A stretch of 64,000 nt of DNA from Nothophaeocryptopus gaeumannii (lineage: Eukaryota > Ascomycota > Dothideomycetes > Mycosphaerellales > Mycosphaerellaceae), in assembly GCA_031771865.1 (NCBI GenBank), contig JASISA010000022.1, positions 1,116,001 through 1,180,000 on the forward strand, given 5' to 3'. Under the pieces are notes generated by a model. It was not told the DNA's origin, ran no database searches, and saw nothing but the letters and a program-made list of their open reading frames with translations. Below, one piece after another: positions 10,802 through 24,300 of the stretch; position 1 is the stretch's first letter; each line of letters starts with the position of its first letter. The position numbers and the translations under genes were made by a program.

Positions 10802-11776
10802 GGTGGGGAATGGGGGGCTCGTGGGCAACTTGTCGTAGTTGATCAGGCCTCTGAGGATCGGTTTGGACGGAGAGTGGTGTGTATGGGATGAGCGATTCGA
10901 GGCGACAGCGAATATCGATCTGGGTGTCGGTACAGATGTCGTAGACGTAAAGGCGTACTCAAGGCGATGCGCACGTGCTCGGAAGTAAGGCTGGCGCACG
11001 AGCTGATGAAACTGCAGCCTGCGGAGTAGAGCCGCGGCCGTGATTGCGGTAACGCAGTGCGAACAAAACGTGTTTGCGAGATGCCTGCCTTGGACCGGAA
11101 GACAGGCAGACGCTGGAGATGTAGGACAGTAGGAGTCGTGGGCCGGTGCGGTTGCGAGAACGATCAATTACCAAGCCTGAAGCCAATGCAGGCAGGGCCT
11201 TTGCCAATCACCGACAGCCCCACCTGGGCAGCGATGGCGGAGCGAGGAAGTGAGTAACACCAGAAGCCGCACAAGCAGAATCACATGCGTCGAGTCGTTT
11301 CTTGGCCGGTATGGCGATGAGACAGCTTTCCCAGTATGTCGTGTTTGCCGAAAGGCAATAATGGATAATTGATTCTGGCCGAGTGTTTGTCAGATAACAA
11401 AAGGCATATGCGGCAACCGAAAGCGTAAGGAGAAGGTGTTATCATTCCCCGTTGTAATGTCGCCTCAGTGCTCAAGTTGAGACTTGTCTCGCACATCGCA
11501 TGCCATGGTCACACATAGTATTGAACGCCCCTTCCTCCGGAGACCATGAGAGAAACTCGGAACAGTACAGTGCTCCTGCCTTGTCGGCAGCGGTGAATTC
11601 AAGACTCCCATTCTCCTTCCATCACCTTCGCTTTTCAAACTATCGTTCTCTCTTCTTCACAGATCTCATACCAGATCAAACACCTTCGCACGCCTCTCAC
11701 TTCGCCGTCGCTCATAATCTAGAGTGTGTTCACATGATTCCAACCAGTCCAAAGACGGGGTTCCTCATCCAGCGCC
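10802..11776. other. divergent upstream region of NMA1 and the GH16 gene
   Basis: On the minus strand the NMA1 frame remains open to 11167 and includes an Arg/Ala-rich stretch that could be a leader if transcription starts early. The part next to the GH16 gene is pyrimidine-rich, as is common before fungal start codons. Nothing else was recognised. Confidence 0.5.
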
Positions 11777-13550
11777 ATGCACATCACCATCCATTTCGGA
11801 TCTGCCCTCTTCGCTCTCAGCAATGCCTTGCAGTACACGCTCCAGAACAGCTTCACCGGCGAAGCCTTCTTCGACGGCTTCGACTTCTGGGATAGCTGGG
11901 ATCCTACGTAGGCACCTCCACTGCAAAGAACTACCATCAGAGTTGCTGACTTCACATCTAAGGTTTGGTTTTGTCGTGTATATTGATCGGGCAAGCGCAA
12001 TTTCTCTTGACATGATCAGCGTTACCAACAACGCAGCGTACTTCGGTGCTGACCATACCGAGGTTCTGGATCCGTACGGCAATCTAGGCCGCAAGAGCTT
12101 GCGACTCACGTCCAAGCAGACCTGGACGCATGGCTTGTTTATACTTGACCTTTCTCACATGCCAAGCAGCACTTGTGGTGTCTGGCCTGCGTACTGGATG
12201 GTCGGCAGTGGTCCCTTCTTGTGGCCCACCTACGGCGAAGTCGACATCATTGAGTTCACCAACGACGCTGAGTCAAACATCGTGGCTGCGCACACGATGC
12301 CAAATTGTACCATCGCTGGATCCGGGCAGACTGGAGCGCTTTTGACGAACGACTGTGGAGCAGACAATGGGTACAAAGGCTGCAACATCTCACCAACTAT
12401 ACCGAACAGTGCCGGCACCAACTTCAATGCCAATCGAGGCGGAGTCTATGCCATGGAGTGGACGTCCCAAGCGATACAGATCTAGTACTTCCCTCGCAGT
12501 GGGATCCCTCCAGACTTGAGCACGGCGAATCCAGACCCTACGACATGTAAGGATATCAGCTTTGTTCTTCTTGGTAGACATATTGACTGTTGTACTCGTT
12601 CAAGGGGGCCTGCCCACCGCAAATTTCGCAGGCGGGTGCAACATCGACCAGTACTTCCAAAATGCCAATATCGTCTTCAACGTTGACTTCTGTGGCACCT
12701 GGGCTGGGCCGACATTCAACACGGATACCAGCTGTCCGGTCTTGAACGCTACAAACGAATGGACCTCTTGCAATATGGTAAGTCTGCCAAGGTACAAGCA
12801 GTGTTAGATGTTCATGCTGACTCGTCCATCTCACCATGACAGTACGTGGCTGGAAATCCTCAGGCATTCATCGACGCGTACTGGGAGATCAATTACCTTG
12901 ACGTCTTCCAGGCTACGGCTGGAGGCCCATCGCCCACTTCGACCTCGCTCTCTTCTGTCACGCCAGCGGAGAGCACAACATCGATCTCGGCCAGTGGTGG
13001 TGCTGAAGGGCGATCGACCACAACAACCACTTCGAGTTCTGTCGCTCTTGCCTCACCATCTGCAATTCTTTCTCCGTCTGCCTCCGGAACTTCCAGCGGC
13101 GCTATGTCTTCATCGATCAGCTTGTCCAGCACCACAGGATCAACATGGGTAAGCAGCACCGCCAACTCTGCTACGCCAGTCGGCACCACTGTCGTAATTG
13201 TCACCAGCATCGTCACTGTCACCTCCCCTCCAGTACCTTTGAGCGGAGCACAAGCAGTGTCTGGTCTCGGTACTGTGGTCCTGAGTCCAACGCGGTCGCG
13301 TCGACGAATGACATCTCAAACGCAGAGCTACGGAGCCGAAGCACAAGACTTGGAGCTTCGCGATGAGCGACCAACCTTCTCGTACGATCCCGTATTCATA
13401 AGCTGGACGCCATGGTGCTGCTTTGCGTACGATCCCGACGTGACAGTCGTCACCGTGGTAGAGACAATATTTCCGAATAACAAAGGCCATGCTAACAAAG
13501 GCCATGCTGTCGCTGCCTCAAGCTCGAGCGCATTCCGGGCAACAGTATGA
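11777..13550 (+). pseudogene. GH16 beta-glucanase-like gene with an in-frame TAG
   Basis: The exons 11777-11907, 11963-12546, 12605-12777 and 12843-13550 (introns 55, 58 and 65 nt) join in one frame of 532 codons, broken only by TAG at 12483-12485. The product would be a secreted endo-1,3(4)-beta-glucanase-like hydrolase: hydrophobic leader, catalytic GEVDIIEF motif (nucleophile and acid/base Glu), GGVYAMEWTS, then YFPRSGIP and a C-terminal domain ending YWEINYLDVFQ, followed by a Ser/Thr-rich tail. In relatives the residue at the TAG is Trp (I-W-F-F-P-R), so TGG to TAG explains the break. Without readthrough, only the catalytic half (about 235 residues) is made. The tail holds a tandem repeat NKGHANKGHA. 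A sequencing error cannot be excluded. Confidence 0.85.
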
Positions 13551-16127
13551 TATATTGAGAGGCCGGTAAGAGCGCGTATAATACCAGGCGGATTAGATGG
13601 GCTAGTTTCGGTTCGAGGGGTTACATTGAGAAGTGTGATGGTAATTTTGCTGAAGATGTAAGCGAGCACTTTACACAGTTCAACGCTATGTCAGAGAACA
13701 CCGCTCGCCCTTCGATTTCTTGCCTTGGAGGCAGCGATGCTCCTGATCCGGGACACTGTTGATGACTGGTAGTAAATGCGGTTCTCCAGATTCACTGATG
13801 AGCTTATCGTCAGTGAGGCTATGGTGGGTGGTGCGGCTGAGGAGCTGCCTTTTGTTTCTCCTTTGTACCGCTCTCGTACTTTGAAGTCCACGAATGAGAA
13901 GACAGTTCTTCGCCAAGTGCTTGTGAGATGTCTTCTTCACATCCAGATCGGAGTTGCTTCGCGCTATGCGGTGATGTTCACACAAGCGAGATGAAGGGTT
14001 TTTAGCGCTCGGCCGGCCTTGGTCCGTGCAAACCCTATGTCTCGTACCAACATCCTCCATATTGAGAGCATCGAGACGTGTTGCCGACGGCCGTGGAGAT
14101 GGTGGTTGTAGACGCAATTACAAAGAGGCAGTGCCATTCATGAAAGAGTTGCATGAGTATGAGGAAGATTGCATTTGACTGGCGTGGACTGACGTTCATT
14201 TTTAAGGTCTGACAGGGAGAAAGCCACGAGGGAACAGTTTTGCTCCTCCTTCCTACTCCGTCCTTCTGTGTTCCTGAACGTTTGGTCGAAGCACGACTTG
14301 CTTCTGTGAGAACTTTGATGGCACGGCACATTCTGCTCGGGGCTTTATTAATGCCGGTGAGAAGGTGAAGGGCACTACTACACATACCAGTTTGCAATGG
14401 TGACTGGAGATGCCGGAAGTCTCAAAAACATCAGGGAGTCGTGGCTTTTCAACTATTCTCATGTCCTCAAGGGAAGCCGTTCGATCGCACTCGCAGGCGA
14501 ACTTCGCAGTTCGGACTGGAGCCGCCGATGATCAGATGGGAGAATCCGTAGGAGGCAGGTTGTGATGGGATTCATCAGTCGGCGTCGCGTTGGCAGCGCT
14601 TAGCGAAAGTATACGAAACGACAACATTATTGCTGCAGGCTCTGCGATGGCAGGAAAAAGAAGTAATTGCTCGCCCATGAATGCCTCAACGCGTCTTTGG
14701 AGCATTTGATTGTTTTCTCGTAACTGGACCAGTCGTAAGAGTCGTGGTCGCCGTTGACAACGAACATGGCATGTTCTTCAAGCTCCAACGTGCAGCGGTC
14801 CACTTCACACTTCGCGCTACGCACAGACCGGCCGTGGTTGCCGTGTGAAGCGAAACACCTTACTGTAGATGTAGATGTAGATCTACTTCTGGACGCCGTC
14901 TTGAGATATCACGTCGCTAACATGGGACGAACCTGATCTGCCAGCAGGCATCTTTGCGCTGCCCACATGGCTCCTGACATGCCATGCATGCCTGTCATCG
15001 ATCCTCCTCGTGTCCTGCGCTCAGCTCCTCGATCCTGGGGACGATGCGCCTTCTCATTGCTGGACGCTTTGGAGTGTCATCACCGCACGCGAGACCGGTG
15101 TACAGTATTTGGCGGAATGATTTTACAGTCGTGAAGAAACGGTGGCAGGTCCGTGGCCACTGCCAGCGAGCCTCAGGGCCTGTGGAGTTGGAAATGAGCT
15201 GTCCAACGCCACCGCAGGCACGTCTCGTGTAGCTTGCAACACCATCGCAGCTTGGCAGCCTGGCGCAAACAACGTCGCGGCACTCCTCGAAGGGACAGGT
15301 CTCACACAAAATGAGTCTATGGTTCATTCGGCAGGCATCGTCTTGCCAGCACTCGATGGCACTCTCTGAGGTACGCTTCCGCGACAGACCTCACGGCGGC
15401 GATGCTCTGGCATGTACCGGTGACAACCAGATGAGATATGTCCCTCAGCTACGGAATATTTGGTACCCCAGCTTCGTTTGGGAGTGGTGAAGACGCCGCC
15501 GCGAACTCAATCCACAAGAACAGGAGAGACTCGAGAAAGTGGTCTTGACCACATCCCAAACCGGATGGCGTCTTGGTTCAGTAACGGGTTCCTGCAGCCG
15601 GACAGCGGGATTTAGCCACTTCAGATGACATCTGCACGGCACGACGCCTCAAAGCCAACATCAAATCTTCGATGATCCTCTGGCGCTTGATGCCAGACAC
15701 TCGGCCCTCGCAACACATGCGGCATTCTGCTAGCGTTCACAGCTGCGCCCTTCGCATGGCAGTGGAGAAGGACTCGACAATCACTCCCAAGATAGGCTGT
15801 TGACGGTCGTTCTTAGGGGCTTCCACCGCGAACGCGCTGCCGCCGAGCAACTCTGGGCCGTGTCTCGCCCTCGACCCAAGGCTAAGTTACTCGGTTTCAC
15901 GCATAAGATAGACAGGCTCCCACTTCGCGCCTTGCGGTCTTGCTGTTCATCGTCTATCACTCGGACGTTCTGTCCATCTTTTCATACACGCAGGCTTCAC
16001 TCGTTACGAGCCTAGCTTATGGTTTTTCTATTTCCTGTTTAGTCATTCTCTTATTATTGCGCAAGTTTGCGTTGATTGATCGCAGCCTCACCAATCGTCA
16101 AGCACTGCTTGGCATCTAGCATTCATC
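13551..16127. other. 2.6 kb intergenic, no gene recognised
   Basis: The open frames here are short and overlap on opposite strands; none has splice logic or family resemblance. A small TGTAGA-type repeat lies near 14863-14886. The last 100 bp are pyrimidine-rich and probably form the laccase leader region. Confidence 0.5.
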
Positions 16128-19026
16128 ATGAGGACCGCAGCGTGGTCGCTTGCTTTCCTGGCTGGTGGTGCCATTGCCGCACCACACGGCATCGAATATG
16201 GCCCAGAGAAATACCCCGAGGAGAGTGCCAGCACCTCCTGCACAGAATCTACTTCGACTTTGAGCATTTCAACAACATCTTCTTCAACGACCGCAACCAT
16301 CCCAGCGTACCCCGAGTCTTACTCCAGCGAGACTTCGTCTTCAACCTCTGCTTCGACCACTGCGACTGTGCCAGAGTACCCTCATTCTTGGTCCCACTCT
16401 TGGTCGAAGAAGACCACATCGACAAGCTCCGCTTCGACGACCGCTACTGTCCCAGAGTACTCACACTCTTGGTCGCACTCGAGCAACTCCTCCACCAAGT
16501 CCTGGGGTGCAGGAGCCCCTGGCTACTCCAAGCCACCATGGAAGCCAAGCTCTCCCGTGGACTCTAAGCCGAGCGCCAGCGCTCCAGTCTACCCTGACGA
16601 GCACGATACCACCGTCACTCTCATCACGACTCAATACACAACATACTGCCCAACCAGCGCAGTCACCACTATTGAGTCTGGAACTGCCAAGATCACTTCT
16701 TACATTTCGATCCCAGTAGTGTCTCCAGTCACCTCTGTCTACGCCACCGCGTGGCCAGCAACATCGACTGAGGTCCACGATGATACCACTATCACCAAGA
16801 CTTACGAGAAGACCTCCACCGTCACTACTACCTGGAGCTCGACTGTGACTGGCGGCCACGGCGGCGCAAGTGGTTACGGTTCTGGATCTGGATCTGGCTC
16901 TGGCTCTGGCTCTGGCTCTGGCTCAGGATCGGGCTCTGGCTCCAAGAATGGTGGAAACGGTGGAGCAGGCGGCTATGGCTCCGGATCTGGCTCAGGCGCT
17001 TCAACAACTGGCGGAAATGGCAGACCAGCTGGTTACGGTGGATCTGTCTCGTGGGTGACCATCCCATGGGGTACAACCGTGTGGTCCTACACTGTACCAG
17101 CTACGCCAACTTCTACTAGCTCGGTCGAGCCTATTCACACCCATCATCCAGATGGATACGGCTCTCCTAGCGAGACTGCTCCTGGATATGGCTCTCCTTC
17201 TGGGACGGGCAGCCTGCCTTCTTACGGAGGTGGTAATGGGTCTTACCCAGGAGGCCCAACCGGCACGGGTTCGTGGCCTTCAAAACCAACTGAGACCAAG
17301 GCTTGCATTCCTTGCGAGGGCCAGCCAGGCAAGGACCCAAACAGCTACTGCGGCTACACTGTCCACGACAACTACTACGAGGTGATGCCAATTACTTGCC
17401 GCACGGTTGAGTACAACTTCGAGATCACCAACACCACTGTTGCGCCAGATGGTGTCGAGCGTCTTGGTCTGCTCGTCAACGGCCAGCTGCCAGGACCCAA
17501 AATCGAGGCCAACTGGGGTGACACAATCATTGTCCACCTCACCAACAGCATGCAGGACAACGGAACCTCCATCCATTTTCACGGTATGCGCCAGAACTAC
17601 ACCAACGAGATGGACGGTGTGCCATCCATTACCCAGTGTGCGTTGGCCCCCGGCCAGAGCATGACCTACACTTTCAAGGCCACCAACTACGGATCTTCCT
17701 GGTACCACTCCCACTTTTCGCTCCAGACTTACTCGGGTGTCTTCGGACCTCTCGTGATTCACGGACCAGCTGCCGCTGAGTACGATGAGGACCTTGGCCC
17801 AGTGTTGGTTCAAGATTGGTCTCACAATACGGCCGATTCGATGTACGGTGCTGCTCAGACTGTCGGCCCCTTCCCAGAACACGGTCCACGTATTCTTGAC
17901 ACCGGTCTCATCAACGGTATGAACATCTGGGGTACTGATGGTGCGGCCAACGCTACCGGCAAGCGCTTCACTATGAGAGTCCAAAAGGGCAAGACCTACC
18001 GCATCCGCCTGGTCAACACCGCCATCCAGTCCACCTTCAAGTTCTACATTGATGGCCACAAGTTCAAGGTCATTGCCAACGATTTCGTCCCGATCGTTCC
18101 ATACGAGACGAACATTGTCAACATCAACATTGGTCAGGTAAGTCTACACAATCGTCCTTGGTGAGATCCCTTGCACATGAGTGACTGACTTGGAATAGCG
18201 TTACGATCTCATCTTCACCGCTGACCAGCCAATTGGCAACTATTGGATGCGCGCTGATAACCAGAACGCCTGCGCTACCATCACCCAGGCCACCAACATC
18301 AAGGGTGTCATCAGCTACTGGGGAGCCGAGTGGGCCACGCCAACCTCGACCGCCTACAACTACACTGGAGAGTGCGTTGACGAGCCACTTGCATCTCTCG
18401 TCCCAATTGTGCCCCTGAACGCCGGCGCCCAGGACGAGGAAATCGAGAAGACCGTCGTCGTCGGTGCCAACGGTGGCAATCCTAACCTCTTCAAGTGGTC
18501 CCTTTCTGGCACCACCTTCCAGTCGCAATACGGCAACCCCTCCCTCTACCAAATCAACAAGAACGGCAGCGTACCAACTTACTCCGGCAACCTCGCCATT
18601 GAGGTCCAAAACCTCAAGGAGTGGGTGTACGTCATCATCGACTCGCCCATTCCCTTCCCTCACCCAATCCATTTGCACGGCCACGACGTGTTGGTCTTGG
18701 CTCAAGGCACCGGTCTGTACAGCAGCGACGTGGTCTTGAACACGATCAACCCACCGCGTCGTGACGTTGTCCTGATGCCCTGGGATCCGGCCGCAAGTCT
18801 GGGAGGTCACTTGGTCCTCGCTTTCGAGGCTGACAACCCGGGTGCTTGGCTCATGCACTGCCACGTTGGCTGGCACACATCCATGGGTTTCGCGCTCCAG
18901 ATCATCGAGAATATTGACGGGATCAAGAAGACTGTTGCTCACCCTGAGCAATTGGAAGATACTTGCTCCAGCTGGGATTCGTTCTCTCAGGCCACTAGTG
19001 AGTACGTCTATGACTCGGGTGTGTAG
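16128..19026 (+). CDS. secreted laccase-like multicopper oxidase with long Ser/Thr/Gly-rich N-terminus
   Basis: Exons 16128-18137 and 18199-19026 encode 945 residues; the intron is 61 nt. A signal peptide (about 18 residues) is followed by some 380 residues of low-complexity sequence: repeated TTATVPEYPHSWSHS-type units, then a (Gly-Ser)n run at 16870-16945. The oxidase core starts near CIPCEGQPGKDP and has all copper motifs: HFHG (about residue 482), WYHSHF (527), HPIHLHGH (824) and HCHVGWHTSMGF (889). The residue ten after the type-1 copper Cys is Phe, as in class 3 laccases. The protein ends DSGV, the processed-type C-terminus of ascomycete laccases, whose end plugs the active site. Core laccases have about 550-600 residues, so the N-terminus is the unusual part. 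Confidence 0.93.
16870..16945 (+). repeat. coding (GGCTCT)n-type Gly-Ser repeat
   Basis: An imperfect six-base repeat (GGATCT/GGCTCT) inside the laccase gene encodes a run of Gly-Ser dipeptides. Such tracts change length easily by slippage and may vary between isolates. Confidence 0.85.
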
Positions 19027-19450
19027 ATGTAATTTTTTGAGTCGGAGAGAGTGGATATAGTGTCTAATGGTAGAGTGGTCGTGACGTTCGAGATACCTGA
19101 AACGGCAGCATGTCAGCGTCGGCACTCTGTATTGATGAGCAAAACGGGAGAGCATTTTTGAACTGTAATGATTTGCTATGATGGATTTGTTTCTCTCTGT
19201 ATGTTACATAGCATCCGGCAGCATCGTATTAGCGAGCAACTGTACATAGCAAGGAAGCCAGGACTTGCAATACCATAGTGCTTCGATTCTTCTCCCGGTG
19301 GTGGCTTCCAAATCCCAATCAACGCATCTTGACAGTGGCGGGATGTGTAAGTTGAGAGGGTTGAATCTTCTAGCAAGCTCTTGACGTGAAGCATTGATTT
19401 GTTGTGTACTGTACGATATCACATGTCCAAACATCGAAACTATTTCACTC
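19027..19450. other. tail-to-tail 3' regions of laccase and P450
   Basis: The two genes converge here; the stretch contains their 3' untranslated regions. Nothing else was recognised. Confidence 0.5.
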
Positions 19451-21319
19451 TCACCAGCCTGCAACAGGCTGGAGAGTCGCCCATAACCCTCCCTTTGGCT
19501 TGGCAGTGATGCCTCCTTTAATCTCCAATTCACCTCTTGCCAACGGTGATCCCTCTTCAAACGAAGTGTCGTAACTACCAACCCAGGCAGCAAGTAAGCA
19601 CGCAAACTCGGCCTGAGCAAACTTTTGCCCAATACAGCTGCGAGGTCCATGGAGGAAAGTGAGGAACGAAAAGTTCGAATCTGCGCTGCCCCTTTGATTG
19701 GCTTTTCCGGTCTTTGGATCTATCCATCGATCGGGGTTGAATTCCATCGCGTCTTTGCCCCAGAGATGAGTAGATGTGTTGATTGCCCATGGTGATAGGA
19801 TGACGGTGGTACCTTTTGGTACGAACTCGCCCTGAATGCTGGTGTCCTTGTCTGCGACTCGCAGCGTGAGGCTTACAGGAGCCCATAATCGAAGAACTTC
19901 CGTGCAGACGGCTTGCAAGTAGTGGCACTCATCGATATCGCTTGCCGTGACCTCGCCGTCAAGGCTTGGAATCTTGGAGCGGACCTCATCGCGAAGCTTC
20001 TGCTGCACATCTTTGTGTTTGCAAAGCAAGTACATGGCCCAAATCATTGAAGTCGCCGTGGTCTCGTGGCCAGCAACCTGTGAAGACTGTCAGCGATGGA
20101 TGTTGGTAAAAGCAGTTATCGCATCTTACGAGAAAAGTCATCATCTGGTTCACCAGCTCCTCATCTTGGAAGCCACCAGATTCCAAGGCGACGGAAAGAA
20201 TGTCCACCTCTCCGACAGCGCCTTTCTCAGAGAGCCTCTCGCGTTTCTTGGCGATCAAATCCCGACAGACTTGTTTGATATAAGCTGATGCACCTTCGAT
20301 CTCCTGGTTCCGTTTTATGGGAATCCTGCTCATGATCCAGAACGGGACGAAAATGCCAATGACCTGCAGAATCCGACCGGCACGGCCAGGATTGAACACG
20401 GTCTTGTAAACTTGGTTTAGTTTGTTGTCTGGGTTGTGAAGTGAGTCGAAGTCCTGTCCCATGCCGCTGAGACCAATGATATCCAAGGTGGCTCGGCTGG
20501 ACCAATTTCCAACGTCAATAACTCCTTGCGCATGTTGCTGAGCAGCCTTTTCCGGATCGTTGTGCTCAGTGTCAAAAATATGTTTCTCAGACGTTGAGTC
20601 GGCGGATATGGATGCGGTGGCGAGACAGTGGACAAGTTCTTGCGACTTCTTCCAGAATACTGGATATATGTTCTTGATGTGCCGGAACGAGAATGCAGGG
20701 CTCAAGTTCTTCCTTTGGATCTTGTGTTCCTCGCCTTCCGCGAGCAGAATGCCGACGCCTAGAATCCTTCCCAGCCCATTACGAAGGTGCGACGGCTTGA
20801 CAAAGTCGTAGTTCTTGGTCACAAGCACTTCGCTCAGTGCCGCCGGAGTTGTCACCAGAAGTCTTTCTTGAAACCAGACTGAGTATCGGATAAGGCCATT
20901 GTTTGGGACATTCTCAACCCAGTCACGCATCTATAGCAACGATTGTCAGCTTTGAGCAAGCATCATTCAATGATACTCGCCACATGTCTGCACTCGTCTC
21001 CAGGTCTCGCTCATAAGTGTCCGAGTTTATTCCTTTACTCCTCGTTGCTGTTCAGTTTACTTACCGGTACGCCTGACGGTTCGTTGAAGATACGTTTGGT
21101 CTGGCCCCAGAAGAAATGCGGGTTCGGCGCTTCGGGTAGGTGGCAGATTCTTGAGAAGAAGCGCGGAAAGATGAAGATGTTCCATGCTTGGAGAATGAGG
21201 AATTGGGCGAAGAAGAGAAGTGGAGCTGTTGGTAGGTAGGCATATGTTGCTGTTGTGAGCGTGTCGATTAGAACTGCGCCTGCGATGGAGGTGCCAAGCA
21301 GTTGGAGGACGGGCGCCAT
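19451..21319 (-). CDS. cytochrome P450 monooxygenase
   Basis: Three exons, 21065-21319, 20130-20930 and 19451-20077, give 560 residues; introns are 134 and 52 nt. The N-terminus carries hydrophobic segments for endoplasmic-reticulum anchoring. The conserved elements are in order: I-helix AGHETTAT (about residue 354, joined exactly across the second intron), K-helix EVLR, PERF-like FNPDRW, and heme loop FLHGPRSCIGQKFA with Cys near 498. The length is slightly above the usual 500-530. The sequence resembles fungal P450s related to the CYP3/CYP5-like group, but I cannot name a family or substrate. No polyketide or terpene gene lies nearby; the only enzyme neighbour is the laccase, converging from the left. 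Confidence 0.93.
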
Positions 21320-24300
21320 CTTTGGAAATTGAAATGAGGCAACGAGGACATAGAACTACAGAGCGATAATATATCACTACTTCTCCGCCTCTCGCAAATA
21401 GTTGTGTGGCACAAGAGCCACGTTGATGTTGGAGGATCGCATACGAATGGAGTCGTCTGCTCGATGCTCGTTGGTCGCGTCGTAAAACGCTCGTACAACG
21501 CTCGACTCTCCATGACGGCTGTCCTGCCGCACCTGCCTGCAAAGAACGGAGGGCGGAGGAACGTGCCTGCCGCCTCCGCCCCTACTCTTGCCGACTTCTC
21601 ACCAAGACCACCACCTGTGGAAGGCGCTACCGCACAAGCAGACACATTCTACTAGAGGATGCATACCATTGCGGCTCAGCTTTCACAAGAAGATCTCAAA
21701 GGGAGGTTGCCTACCTAACCTACTTCTCCCGGCCATAGCAATTGTAAGCTCTCTATAGCAGACATACTTACTATGTTCTCAAACGCGCGACCCGTTTCTT
21801 GAACTCGATACACTGTCTTAGAGATGCTTGGTGGTCCTCCAGCAAAGCTGCCAGGTGGTAGCTCCAAGCTCTCATCTCCATACTTCACAATCAACATTGC
21901 AGGCTCTCTTGGGCAGCCAGATTTGCTACGATTCCAAATGCCTAAGCTGGTGTTCGAGTTCAATGTATTATCTGCGAGACCCTCAGTTTTACTTCAGCAC
22001 TGCACTAGGGTGATGATTCCGACCTTCCACCTACGTTCCTCATAATGAAGATGCCAGGCTCTGTATGGTAATGAGATCCGCCATATTCTCGAGCCCATGA
22101 TCCTGTGCTCGAAGTCGATGCTCCGCTTTCGAGCTAATTAACGTTGCTTGGGTGGGACTCAAAGGGAACGTGAGCTATGTCAACTGAGTTGCTGACAAGA
22201 TAGACTACAGGCTCTCGATGACCGTCGAATTGGTTCCGCTCTCGAGAGCGTGACCTCTTGCTCGACTTCAATCGACCGTTTGTGAGAAACATGAGCGATC
22301 GCTTCGTAGAATATTCGAGGGAAAGGTGTTATATTGCTTTACTTCCGGACAAAGTATTACTACTGACCAGGGTTCGATGGTCTTCCCATTCACTGCGCTC
22401 CCGAGAGTGGACTTTTAAAGCTCGTTTCTATGTATAGCTTTTGGATGACTTGATTCCTAGCTCCCTTTCTTAGAGAGGGAGACTACCTTGCTTACTTCTG
22501 GTCCCTCCACGAACATTACAGACTTTCCACACTTTTTCGAACTACCATACTATCGAGAGCACGTCCCTGCAGTCCTATCTACCGCACTCTCACCGAGCAA
22601 CCTTGATGCTGAGCAAGCTCACTCTTCAGGTCAAGCTCTTCTACTTGCCCTTCTTTGCATAGAGAAGATTGTAGACTCTCTATAATTGTCAGGTCTACGA
22701 TACTAACCAGAGCGAAGTCTGGTTTTCGTGATCGATGCAGTCTTCTCAAAATTGCAGTTGACTGGTTGTAGGGGATGTCAGTACTGGTTCGAAGTGTGAA
22801 AGCTCTTTGAGCAATTCCTGCCCAGTACTGCCAATGCGAGTTCTTCTGCAATCTCAGTGTGTCTGCAGCACGTGGCACCAGCTCTTCAAACCGTTGATCA
22901 ATTTCCACTATAAGCAGGTCGGAACGACGGTTGCCCGTTCCGCAAAGTCCTAAGTCCTAAGTCCCACAAGACGACATGGTATGTGGCATGGCAATATTTG
23001 TCTTGCTGCCCGCAGGACAGTCTCTGTTCAACGTCGCCCTTCGTTCGCTCCGGAGGATCTCTTGCACAGCTCCTATCCATGCCCGAGCAGAACCTTCCTT
23101 CTCGAGTTTTAGTTGTGTCAAGATCCCGTCCTTGCATGCGCTAAAGCCGCCGTCAACAAAGACCGTACCCGCTACGGTGTCGTGCAGCAGCGTGCCTTTC
23201 TCAACCTTCTTCTTCACCGAACATGGTATACGTGTTTCTTGCTCATGCAGATAGCGATTCGTAACGAGCCGTGGCAGACAACCTACATTGAGCGGTTATG
23301 TGGAAGTCACTTGATAAGTCAATGGTGACCGCGTGCCTTGCAGGATGCGGCTTGTATTTGGACGACACCTCGGCTCATTCGAAGTACGAAACATTCCTTG
23401 GGGAGCAGTTGATTTCTTGAAAGGACTTTTCGCTGCCACCGTGAGCGATGTGGAACTTTCCGCCTTCACAGGTGCCCGTTAGCGCCGCGAAATACCCCTC
23501 CGGAGCTGCCATGCGAACATTAAAGCACGCATTGGCAGCTGAGACCGCTCGCGCGTGAAGCTGTGTAGAGATCACTAGCATTGCCTTGGAGGTTCAGTAA
23601 CATGTGACAGCAGACGCGACTGTCTCCTGGAATTCAGCGTTGACTGCTGCCACAGAACCGGTCCACAAGCCCCAAAGTTGCAATCAAGTCGTACCATCCA
23701 CGCGTTGAATCTAGCAAGGCGCTGCAATTCTCGCAAATTGACCGCTTGCATTGATTGCGGTGCATAGATATGCTAAAAGCCCCAAATGTAAGGCTTCACC
23801 GATCGCCCACGTCCACATCGCTGGGATTCACCTCGTAATTGAAGGCGAGCTTGCTGGCGGTCTGTCTAGACGCCACCTAGTCCATGGGACAACATGGATC
23901 TCAGATGGAAGATGTCAACATCATGCTGTCTGTCGTATCTATGTCGGAGGGAGATGAGAACCGGGTATGAGTAAGTTTTTAGACCTTGCCAGGGAGGAAC
24001 GCCGATCAGTGTCATCTTCAGCATTAGACGCATGAATTGCAATGCGGACACGGGCTCTCATCATAGAGCCGGCCGATTAGATCTCGATACACTGCAAATC
24101 TTTGCAAGGTCAGTCGAGTATCGCGGCACATGCGCGCGGAAAATGCGGCACTCCTTCTCGCGTATGCTGCTTCCTCTCATGCACTGCGACGGTACCTCCC
24201 ATGTTTCGGCAGAACAGGCATGATCGCTCGGTAGCACAACACTCGATGTCTATGGGCTGCTCATGTGAGCCTTGAGATCAGCTGTTGACCAGGGAAGTGG

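Noticed and set aside
10802..11167. 120-residue N-terminal extension of NMA1
   Set aside because: Open but not family-conserved; kept only as an alternative start because ATG 10801 begins the conserved enzyme.
13686..14397. Overlapping minus-strand frames of 143 and 120 residues
   Set aside because: Different frames, no splice signals joining them, no recognisable protein features.
17280..18059. 259-residue minus-strand open frame
   Set aside because: Antisense shadow of the laccase copper-oxidase domain.
18124..19155. 343-residue minus-strand open frame
   Set aside because: Antisense shadow of the laccase second exon.
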